From positions 103,460 to 167,459 of the forward strand of contig KQ965838.1 of the NCBI GenBank assembly GCA_001574975.1: 64,000 nt of DNA, written 5' to 3'. A model generated the notes under the pieces. The model did no database searches and was not told where the DNA came from. It worked only from the letters and a program-made list of their open reading frames with translations. Position 1 is the first letter of the stretch; every line of letters starts with the position of its first letter. The stretch comes from Gonapodya prolifera JEL478 (lineage: Eukaryota > Monoblepharomycota > Monoblepharidomycetes > Monoblepharidales > Gonapodyaceae). A program made the translations under genes and the position numbers. Shown piece by piece: positions 55,861 to 64,000 of this stretch.

Positions 55861-56948
55861 TGAGCGAAATCAGTCATCAGTGAAAGTGAGTCAGAAGACT
55901 TGACTCAACGCAATGTATAAGCCCCCCGACACATTGCATTCAACTATGACCCAATACCCTTCCTTGCACCAGCGGAGAAAAGAGTGCCATAATACCGAAT
56001 GAAACCGCTTTATGCCTGGGCATTGGGTTGCGAAGAAACGTCTCGTGTAGGACCACCTCTTTCGCAGAGGAACGTGCAAGCGGACTACACTTGACCTGGT
56101 GCTACGCAAGTCCGAGGCTACACCAGACGATTGGAAGGGAGAGTGTCCTCTGCAGGGAATACACAACTTCGTCTGGAGCTCGGACGGTTGCAACTGCCTC
56201 GCACGAAATCTCTTTACTTTGCACGGAAGTGTAGTATACAATGAACTGCCAGGTGTTCCACTTCCTCGGCTTGATCCGCACAGAGCGGAGAGAGAGAGAC
56301 CGGAGATGGGACTGTTGCCGTCGACGATTTATCCGCAGTTCAACCAGTCCAGACCCTTCCGTGTAAGGGTGCAGTTCAAATCCACGTCTTTGATACAGCG
56401 AGACATGGAAATCGAGCGACAGGATTCAAGTATTTTATCTTACCTCTTGGCCAAGGTGAATCGCGATTCGCGGGTTAAGATTGTTGGGGCCCATTCCCAA
56501 AATAGAAGGCCGTGAACGTGCCAGGAGAATAGCTCGTGATCACTATTTGCTTTCGACTGGTAACTGTCTGTTTTCCAATATTTTCAGACGCGTTCGGAGT
56601 ATGTGTTCAAAAGTGGTGAGTCACCGCACCTGAAAATAAGGGTATTGGGGACGCTTTCGGTCTGCCGCGGGTCCGAGTTTGCTGTTACTTTCCTTCTCCG
56701 CTACGCTCGCAACTCACGCAGCATTCAAACCGCAAAGGTGAGCGTGGACTCCGCATGGCAGGAGCGCCGGATTGGTGCGGGCGGGCGACCGTCTCAGCCC
56801 CAACTCCCGCTGCATGTCAAGCCACCTCCCGTCGCGTTCTTCCGCACCATCCCGCTGACATCCATCGCGTCCCGTTTCCGCCTGCATCAACAGCTACATC
56901 AACCGCAAAGGCATCCCCGCCTCGATTCTTTTCGAATCTCTTACCACC
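55861..56948. promoter_or_regulatory. Intergenic region and leader of the bZIP gene
   Basis: Beyond the decayed repeat there is an open 138-codon frame at 56099-56515 (plus) with no family motif, probably chance. The last ~350 nt carry short upstream ORFs (listed separately) and a donor-like AAAG|GTGAGC at about 56738, so part of the leader may be spliced. Confidence 0.4.
56601..56633 (+). promoter_or_regulatory. Upstream ORF 1 of the bZIP gene (10 codons)
   Basis: ATG TGT TCA ... ACC TGA, encoding MCSKVVSHRT, 316 nt before the main start. It is only relevant if transcription starts upstream of it, which is not shown. Confidence 0.35.
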
Positions 56949-57015
56949 ATGTGCTACCCGCGTTCGCTCTCAAAACCCAGCATCGACGCCCTCGACCTGC
57001 AGAAGCGCCTCATAA
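56755..57015 (+). promoter_or_regulatory. Upstream ORF 2, overlapping the bZIP start
   Basis: An 86-codon frame beginning MAGAPDWCGRATVS that runs through the bZIP ATG (56949) in another frame and ends at 57015. Translation of it would block initiation at the main start. Another ATG frame of 14 codons, 56814-56858, lies inside it. Confidence 0.35.
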
Positions 57016-58583
57016 CGCAGCAACTTCTACAGGCTTCCGTCCTCCAGCAGACGCTTGCAATGCAGGCCGCAATTCAAGAAGAGGAGAAACGTGCCGCGAT
57101 GGCGACAAAAACACAGACGGACGAGGAATATATTGATTGGGACGCTCTTTTGGGCGAAGGTGAGCAAAGCTCGCTTTTCCAACGAAAGCCATCTCGGAAG
57201 ATGGGTCAGTCAGGAAGTGGATAAAAAGGACAGGAAGTTCCGACTTGGAATGTTGGTTGCATCCGGGAAGGGTTTCGGTGTTCAGGAAGCAAGGGTATCA
57301 GCATGATGTAGACTCTTTTACTACACATCTACATGGCTTTCCTCTGATGCATTCCGCGTCGAGCGCCATTCTCTTGGAGAACACCCTCCAAACCACTCCC
57401 CTTATCGAGAGATCCTTGCTTTTCCTTTTTTTAAGAATGCCTCTGCCTCCCTCTCCTTCAACCTCCAGATATATCCCCCGACTCAGTAAAGAATGCCACA
57501 TCCGAGGATCTCAGCGCTCTCTTCCCGGACCTCATGTGTGCACCAATGATTGAAGACGTCGATTCCATGGTCCAGCCTCGGGAAGATGCAACCGCAGCAG
57601 TCTTCCAGCCTGTGGTCGTAACCGCAAAGGTAAGCACTGTCGAACAATACGTTCTCGGATCCTGTTTTCGCCTGGGAATGCGTTGTACCGCTCCATTTTT
57701 GCATGTTTTTGTCATACATCTCACCATTATTCACCAACAGCCACAGCCCGCCCTCCCAAACGTCATGGCGTCACAACTGCTCACCCCTCCACTGTCCGAG
57801 CGCGCCTTCTCACCACCCACGTCGGTCAAGAACGAGCCCTTCTCCGTGGCGTCATATCTGCCCACACCTGGGACGCCGTCCATGGGCGTCGCCAACTGGG
57901 CGACTGCTTCGGCCCAGGAAATGCTCGCAATGGCCATGTTCCCTCCGATTGCCCCGACGATAAGCGTCGTCGAAGATCTGCCGAGGGCTGAAACCGCATT
58001 CCCGATTCCGGTCGCGCCAGAAGCGACGCCGATCCTCAACAGCCTGGGTGCGTCGCCGATCCTCAACAGCCTAGACTCGGCGCAGATGCAGATGCAGAAG
58101 AAGCGCCGCCGGGCAAAGGATGATGAGGAAGAGGTGTCGGACGAAGTGAAGCTCAAGAGGATGAAGAACACTGAAGGTGTGTACCACCGTCCTATTTCCA
58201 CAAATCGTCGGCACACACAGTGACACCTTGCACCCACCCCACCCAACGCAAACAGCCGCCCGTCGCTCCCGCCAGCGCAAAGCCGAGCGTCTCGACCACC
58301 TCGAAGTCCGCGCGGCAGAACTGGAAGCTGCCAACGCCGAGCTTCGTGCCCAGTACGAACTGTTCGAGGAGGAGCGCCGCCGCTGGGAAGAGGAGGAGGG
58401 CAAGTACGCCGAGCGGATAGCTTGGTTGCAGGCCAGGTGGGCACGACTTACTTCTTCCGGTGCTGCCACATCCGTCTGACTCGTTTTCTGTGATACAGGT
58501 TGACGGAAGCTCGTGAGGCTATTCGAGCACACGGAGGTGCTGTCGCTGGCCCAATTTCCCCGCCGGAATTGTCTTCGCTGTAG
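56949..58583 (+). CDS. bZIP transcription factor, Gcn4/CPC1-like
   Basis: Expected to bind TGACTCA-type sites as a dimer and activate amino-acid biosynthesis genes. Exons 56949-57159, 57469-57629, 57741-58176, 58256-58436 and 58499-58583 total 1074 nt, 357 residues. The C-terminal bZIP is split by the 58176/58256 junction, which rebuilds KRMKNTEAARRSRQRKAERL, the Gcn4-class basic region with the N-x2-AA-x2-S/C-R signature. The zipper heptads (LDHLEVRAAELEAANAELRA) follow. Unlike yeast Gcn4, about 35 residues follow the zipper. The acidic/hydrophobic blocks DEEYIDWDALLGE and TSEDLSALFPDLM are likely activation motifs, and SQLLTPPLSERAFSPPTS contains Ser/Thr-Pro sites of the kind used as phosphodegrons. 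Upstream ORFs suggest translational control as in GCN4/cpc-1. Confidence 0.85.
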
Positions 58584-58942
58584 TCCAGGAGGACGTCTTT
58601 TTCGCGGCGTTGGTCGAAGCCCGTATTTGAGCCCCCCCTTCCTTTCGTACTTTGCTTTATGTTCATAATTTGTGGGACACCTGTGTGTTCCGCTTCTTGT
58701 GCCCTGGCCAGTGACTGGCCGAAGGGTCTCTGTGTACGAACATTTTCGTCGTCTGGAGTGTCGAACTAAAGGTTGTCAGACGGTTTCATTGTTTTGATTT
58801 GGAATATAATCGTGATTGAGTACTGCTAGTTCTGCTCGGCTGATCAGGGCGAGTGGGGTATTTGCTGTGGGCAAATTCACTTGCTCCACCTCAAAATTGG
58901 TCCTCTCAATTCCTAACAACCCACCCAAATCGAACCCAGACA
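58584..58942. other. Intergenic region
   Basis: 3' flank of the bZIP gene and promoter of the E2 gene. Minus-strand frames here are shadows of the neighbouring exons. Nothing recognised. Confidence 0.4.
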
Positions 58943-60095
58943 ATGGCACAGAAGCGGATCCAGCGGGTACGTTGGGGGCATTATCGGTCAAGAACTTGCT
59001 TGTGGAAGGGAGGACAGGATTCCATCGATTCTTGTCACAAGTGAAGCATCGAGCACACGTTGCTGCTTCCTCGCCCATCCGGGAAACCATGTTCCGTCTT
59101 TCTAGTTTCTGACGTCCCCTGATGATTGACCTCCATCCCGCTCATGTAGGAGCTCGCAGAGCTTACCAAGAACCCACCAGGCAACGTTTCGGTGGGACCT
59201 GTCGGCGACGACCTCATGCATTGGCAGGGACAGCTCGTAGGATCGGTGAGTGACGAGCGTGCCGCTGTGGGCGGCAGCGATGGGGGTCGAGTTTTCGGAT
59301 CCTGAATTCTCATTTTCGTTTCGTTGGTCGTTGTAATTGTACCAATATCCATGATTGCCCCACGTCGCCTCTGGTTTTGGGTTGCTTTGGGACGCTACGG
59401 ACTTGATTGCTGCTTTTTTACTGTGCGGGATAGGCGAACGGGTGAGCTTTTGGTGCGGTTGTGGTGACATGGTTTCCCAACCTTCATACCGTCGATTCAT
59501 CTCTCACCCAGACCGTACAAGAACGGTGTCTTCAAACTGGACATTGAATTCACATCAGATTACCCTTTCAAACCTCCCAAGGTCCGTGTGTGACTCGAAT
59601 TCTTGGCTCCAGTCACATAACTCACACAACGCCCTCGTCTCCTAAGATCAAATTCGCCACAAAGATCTACCACCCAAACATAGACGATGATGGATCGCTC
59701 TGCGTCGGTATTCTGAAATCGGACGTGTGGAAACCCTCCACCAAGCTCGCCGACGGTACGTTGAATCGTCAGCCCGAGTAGTTGGTCAGTTGTGGCGAGA
59801 CACTCAATTTTATTTGCCCACAATCTATCCGGACCTTTATCCCCCGCACGTCGCTTGTCCCCATCTGACGCCGCAGTGCTGCTCGCGATCGCCGACATCC
59901 TTGACAACCCCAATCCGGACGACGCTCTGCGAGCAGCCATTGCCGAGCAGTACAACACAGATAAGAAGCAATATCTGAAGGAAGCGAAAGAAGTGGGTTT
60001 CAGGGGTGTCTTTTTGTTGGGGTGGAAATCGGGTAATAACACTGTTGTGTGGTTCTTGTTTTCAGTGGACGAAGAAGTACGCCACTCCCTCTTGA
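58943..60095 (+). CDS. Ubiquitin-conjugating enzyme E2 (class I, Ubc4/UBE2D-E-like)
   Basis: Accepts ubiquitin from E1 on its active-site cysteine and passes it to substrates with E3 ligases. Seven exons (58943-58966, 59150-59245, 59434-59441, 59512-59581, 59647-59755, 59877-59992, 60066-60095) sum to 453 nt, exactly 150 residues plus stop, the class I core length. MAQKRIQRELAELTKNPPGN is formed at the first junction. The 8-nt third exon supplies the residues that turn QLVGS into QLVGSANGPYKNGVF and restores the frame. [20 protein letters not shown] contains the HPN motif, and DDGSLCVGILKSDVWKPSTK the catalytic Cys. The C-terminal helix is EWTKKYATPS. GILKSDVWKPST is less typical of Ubc4 itself, so the subfamily is uncertain. 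Confidence 0.9.
59434..59441 (+). other. 8-nt microexon of the E2 gene
   Basis: GCGAACGG flanked by GGATAG upstream and GTGAGC downstream. Joining it between TCG (phase 0) at 59245 and A-CCG at 59512 gives Ser-Ala-Asn-Gly-Pro-Tyr-Lys in frame. Without it the two flanking exons are out of frame. Confidence 0.75.
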
Positions 60096-60283
60096 TGAAA
60101 TGTTCTTTTGGATGACATCTATTTTAGAGGATTATATGATACCATTTCACCCCATTGGCATGTATTGTTGAATTGAACATCACATATTGCACAATCAGTG
60201 CGCCCGTGCGATTGCATCAGTTCTATTTCCATATTTACAAGATTGCGAAGTTGCAAGGTGGGATGGTACGTAACGCAAGTTGT

Positions 60284-61319
60284 CTAGTATCGGCTCTCGA
60301 GTTCCATCACCTCAGCCTGTACTCTCCTCACTTCTTGAGACGTAGCCTGAAGCTGGGCTTGCGTCCGCGCAAACTCGTCTCGAACGCGTTGCATGATGCT
60401 TTGGAGACGTGACAGCTCCCGGGCTTCCGCGTCAGGGCCTGACAGAACGGAAGGACTCAATGGCAGTTCACACGGTTCTGTCAGGTCATTTCACGCACCG
60501 AACTCAGCGGGTCGGTTCAGAGGAGGGGTAGGAGCGGCTTCCAGGGCACGCAACATTCCTTCGGTTGGTTCGTTGAAGATCTGGGCCAAAGATAAAGTTC
60601 AGCTTCAGCAGAGCACTCGCAAATGAGAGCAGAATCTGCCTCACAATTTCATCGTACTTCTCCGCCCTGATAGGCATCCTGCCGACGAGCTGTGTGTCGT
60701 CTTTTGAGTACAGTTGAAGACCGTGGTACAGAGTAACCGAGCGCTCCGCAGGATCGGCAAAGTGAATTTTGATGGCTATTTCGAATTCTCCCCAGCCAGA
60801 CTCCCGGACTTCGAAGGGGTCGGATTCGATAGCTTGAAAGGTAACGAGTTAGTTTGATGGCAGCCCTACGATTCGGGCATCCAGTTATCGTTCCGGGAAA
60901 GGGTCCTTGCTCTTTGAATAGCTGCACAACCCGGTGCACTGCTCACTTGCTCAGTCCCATGAACGTTTCCGTTTCCCTTCCGAAAAGTGTGGCAAAGATA
61001 TCAAAGAAACTCACCACGGGTTGGCACTTCGAAGCTTTCGTGGAGCTTGAACACAACTTTCTTGACATAATGAGATATATTCTCGCCATCCGCACCCCGG
61101 ACAAACACAATCCATTCGTGGGTATGTCCCTGAGGGCTCTTCTGGATCAAGGGTTGGGCATAAGACCCATATATGATTGGTTTTACGACTTGTCTATTCT
61201 GAGGAATGTGAGGTGGATTGGTGTGCGAGAGGACAGTCAGCGAGATTTGGTGGGAAAACAAGGGACGGCAGTTTCGCTCATTGTACCTTCACGCGAGGGG
61301 TTGTTTGCTTCACGTTCAT
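60284..61319 (-). CDS. YAF9: YEATS-domain protein Yaf9 (GAS41 family)
   Basis: Yaf9/GAS41 is a shared subunit of the SWR1 and NuA4 complexes that reads acetylated or crotonylated histone H3. Minus exons 61319-61287, 61198-61015, 60832-60645, 60580-60499 and 60423-60284 join to 627 nt, 208 residues. The YEATS domain spans about residues 10-135: VVKPIIYGSYAQPL, GHTHEWIVFVRGADGENISH and YVKKVVFKLHESFEVPTRG. Then PFEVRESGWGEFEIAIKIHF, with the Trp-Gly-Glu-Phe block that forms the aromatic reader pocket, and VTLYHGLQLY complete it. A Pro-rich linker leads to a C-terminal coiled coil (ARELSRLQSIMQRVRDEFAR onward) that mediates complex assembly in the family. The second intron of 182 nt is longer than most here. 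Size and architecture match Yaf9 rather than the larger Taf14/Sas5 or AF9 proteins. Confidence 0.9.
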
Positions 61320-61672
61320 CGGGCGATCGACTCAATTGAGTGGGCTTCGGAATTTGCTTCGGTCAAACCTCCAAATCCGTGTGCCGTGCACTACGTCTCT
61401 AATGAAACGGAGACTAGTCAGCAAGATGCTCTGTTAACATGAATGGTCATTTATCCCACTGAAACCGCCTCACATGCAGATGAGGACATGATTGGAACAC
61501 ACAAATGGAAGAAAGCACGAACAAGTTGCATTGCGTATAATTTGCATCTAATTTCTGAGCTAAACATCGCAACAATATTGACAAAGAAAATGCTAGTACG
61601 TGCCCCAAATCCAACCTATCTAAAACCAACCAATCCAAATCGAATTGTGCCACCGTCCGACAATTTCCAACC
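61320..61672. other. Intergenic region
   Basis: Lies between the Yaf9 start and the 3' end of S1P lyase. No signal recognised. Confidence 0.4.
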
Positions 61673-64000
61673 CTACATCTTGTCCAGTGCTTGTGCCAAC
61701 TTCCCCGCTCCCTCATCTCCAATCGCTTTCGACATGGCCTCCCGAATATCCTTGTCGCTAGGTACTTCTGCAGATCCCGAGGCACTGTAGAACGCGTCCA
61801 GGTATACCTGTTCGGAAATCGGTCATTGATATTGGTGGAAAAACACGTGTGCAACAAGAGGGTGAAGCCCACCTTTGCGATCTCGCCAGCAACTGCCCGT
61901 TCCACCACACTGCCCTCTCCGTATACGGCAGTCGTGTCTCCATTACGCACTTCACCCCGTGCTGCTGCGGCCTTTCCACTCTCCCTCGCAAGAGCAACAG
62001 CCTCCGCTGTGTCCGCGAGGAACTGGTCGACGGCTCGCGCGGTGATGAGAGTCACGGCAAAGTGAAGCGCTGGTGGCAGTTGGAGGGACGAAAGGTGCCT
62101 TGAGGGAGGAGTTATTGAGCACGCTGGACTCAGAGAAGAATGGTGCAGGTAGGTGGATCACTCACCATCCGCGCTTTGTCATGGCGTGTCCGACTTCGCC
62201 AATGTCTACAAACGGATCCGAGCTCTGCCACGAGACAACGCAGGCGACTGGGTTGCCGATCACTTTGATTCCGGGGATCTTGTTCAGCCTATGTGCATCA
62301 AAGAGCACGGTTAGCATAAATTGATGCTTAGATTCACACGAAAAGTCGTGAGCAGTAACCGAACACTTCAACGTACCCTTCTGAAATTTGGCGTGCTGTC
62401 GAAATGATTTGTTTCGTCGAAGCAATGTACCCATCCTCGCCATTTTTGACCANCGATGCCCAGCATCCCGCAATAAGAGCTCCAGGCCTCGAGCCAGCCA
62501 CGCCGCTGGAAGATCAAACGTCATTTGAGCTGTGTGTGCCGACAAAGCAACGGGGCTCAAACTCACTGGCTGGCGTAAAGACCTCCGGGCCAACCCGTCT
62601 CCACAGAGTATTGGTACCGCCTCAGTTCGGCTGTGCGGTACAAGATTGTCGACGTTCCCTTGGGTGCGAACCCGTACTTGTGCGTGTCGCACGAAATGCC
62701 TGTTATCACGAAAAGCCAACTGTCGGACTTCAATCTCTCAAATTCATAGCTCGTGAAACTCACTGGTAACACCTTCCACCTCAAACCCGCCTCCAAAGCC
62801 CCTGCTTCCGGTCCACCCGAGGTCCTTCTTCAAGTCGTCCCCGAAGCCAGCCTTCTCCATGAACGCGACAACAAAGCCGCCCAAGCAAGCATCGACGTGG
62901 AGGCCAACACCGTACTTCTTCGCCAAAGCTCCAAGAGCGGGAATGGGGTCGCATATGCCATGAGGGTAGTTGGGAAGAGAGCCGAACAGCTACAAAGCAA
63001 TGAGATCGTTCCGATGAGTGAACGCATCGGAGATAATATAGAGTAGAGAGTACTCACAGCGACAGTGTTGCGGTCAATGGCACGCTCGACAGCACGGACA
63101 TCCACTTTGAAGGTTTTCGGGTCCAGTGGCACCTTGCGAAGCTGGATGTTAAAGAATTGAGACGCCTAAGTTTGCAGCGAAATTGAATTTTCAAAATTCA
63201 ATCACATGTGAAGCGAAACAGAGCGAAAGAGAACAAACCTTGTCAACTGCTGCGTGCGCGGTGATTGGCACAACAACGTTTGGTCGAGTGATTCCCTTGA
63301 CGTCCCGGCCCCAGTCTCGGTAGCTCTTGAACGCCATCAACAAGCTTTCAGATCCTCCAGAGGTGAGCACTCCACCGGCACCAGAGGGGGCGTTGACTGA
63401 AAAATTGTGTTGCCGTCGTAAGGTGGCCGAATGCAGGTTTTAAAGGTACTCGCAAAGACTTACACATGTGAAGAACCATAGAGATGACTTCGGCTTCCAT
63501 TGATCGTGTGGACTCGAAGAGAGTAGGGTGGAGTGCCTGCAAGACCAGTCTCTCAGCGGTGCACCGCAAGGTAACTCGACAGACAGCACTCACATTGGTG
63601 AGAATAAACATCTTCACGGCCTCTGCAGACAGCTCCTTGACTTCTCCTTCACCGCTGTACACGGCCCCTGACACTTTCCCTTCTCCAATGTCACTCGAGT
63701 CTCGGCTCTTGTATTTCTTCAGCTCCGTCATGACGTCCTCGGTCGAAAGTCCACGAGCCGGAAGCTGCGTGTAGTGCGTCAAGGACTTGTCGTAGGCAGA
63801 ACGAGCGACTTTTTGAGAAACGCGGGTGGAAGCAGCGAAGACGGCGGCTTGGAGGGGGTTGGGTTTGCCGGTGACTCGGAAGAAGAGCTTCGCAAGGTAC
63901 TAATTAAAGTGAGCAGCGATCAGAGAAGGAGATGAGTTATTAATTTCTGTAATGCAACGTAATGTGCAAATGGTGCCTGACTTACCAGTGGCAGAGTTTT
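61673..64000 (-). CDS. DPL1: Sphingosine-1-phosphate lyase, 5' end outside window
   Basis: PLP-dependent ER enzyme that irreversibly cleaves long-chain base phosphates into hexadecenal and phosphoethanolamine, the exit step of sphingolipid catabolism. The gene runs off the right edge, so the N-terminal membrane anchor is missing. Visible blocks in order: [80 protein letters not shown] and [40 protein letters not shown] and [19 protein letters not shown] with the Schiff-base lysine follow. Then [26 protein letters not shown] and a C-terminal helix ending [10 protein letters not shown]. These match the family closely. An ambiguous base at 62453 falls in the codons after [10 protein letters not shown]. 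Several introns of 55-80 nt interrupt it. Its stop converges on nothing; Yaf9 follows on the same strand. Confidence 0.92.

Noticed and set aside
56340-56400. Possible tRNA T-arm (CAGTTCAAATCC)
   Set aside because: No matching acceptor stem, D-arm or anticodon arm could be folded around it.
58776-59500. Two minus-strand frames (104 and 132 codons) that looked like a two-exon gene
   Set aside because: They overlap E2 exons on the plus strand. The E2 model is complete with catalytic Cys and HPN motif.

Overview
The window is nuclear DNA from a fungus. Nearly every gene is split by short (about 50-70 nt) GT-AG spliceosomal introns, genes lie on both strands with little space between them, and several families are fungal: a Reg1/Hex2-type PP1 regulator with the GATA-like domain, a Gcn4/CPC1-type bZIP, a possible Trs65-type TRAPP-II subunit and a CHR chromate transporter. 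A GpsA-type glycerol-3-phosphate dehydrogenase, an ELMO-domain protein, a kinase-LRR fusion and a decayed PD-(D/E)XK-like gene fit an early-diverging (for example zoosporic) lineage better than Dikarya, but that placement is inference only.

Layout. 0-11.2 kb: ARP2 (first exon not found), an FAD monooxygenase, NOP53, RNASEH2C (minus), a protein kinase fused to ribonuclease-inhibitor-type leucine-rich repeats, and mitochondrial ribosomal protein bL21m. 11.2-15.0 kb: a gene-poor island with five copies of a roughly 50-bp partly palindromic repeat and an octamer microsatellite. 15.0-23.8 kb: a multi-pass membrane protein (minus), inositol monophosphatase, a broken nuclease-like gene (minus), GpsA-type GPDH (plus) and threonine aldolase (minus). 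24.2-29.3 kb: a putative trafficking protein and a two-domain chromate transporter, both minus. 30.2-35.9 kb: Reg1-like PP1 regulator and a 14-TM MFS transporter. 36.1-41.5 kb, all minus: SDR, ELMO-domain protein, cytochrome b5-fusion front-end/sphingolipid desaturase. 43.9-55.6 kb: two very large disordered proteins flanking a CAMK-like kinase. 56.9-64.0 kb: bZIP factor with upstream ORFs, ubiquitin-conjugating enzyme E2, YEATS protein Yaf9 and sphingosine-1-phosphate lyase (5' end outside the window).

There is no metabolic operon. Loose themes are membrane lipid and sphingolipid metabolism (GPDH, desaturase, S1P lyase, inositol monophosphatase), actin and small-GTPase control (Arp2, ELMO) and nutrient signalling (Reg1-like, Gcn4-like). 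Exon models were built by hand from splice consensus plus family conservation. Where stated, the summed coding length is a multiple of three and the reading frame joins cleanly. No rRNA, convincing tRNA, CRISPR or complete transposon was seen. The most interesting structures are an element shared by the long introns of two unrelated genes, the repeat-rich island, an LRR array in which every joint is a phase-1 intron, an 8-nt microexon, and a duplicated gene 3' end.
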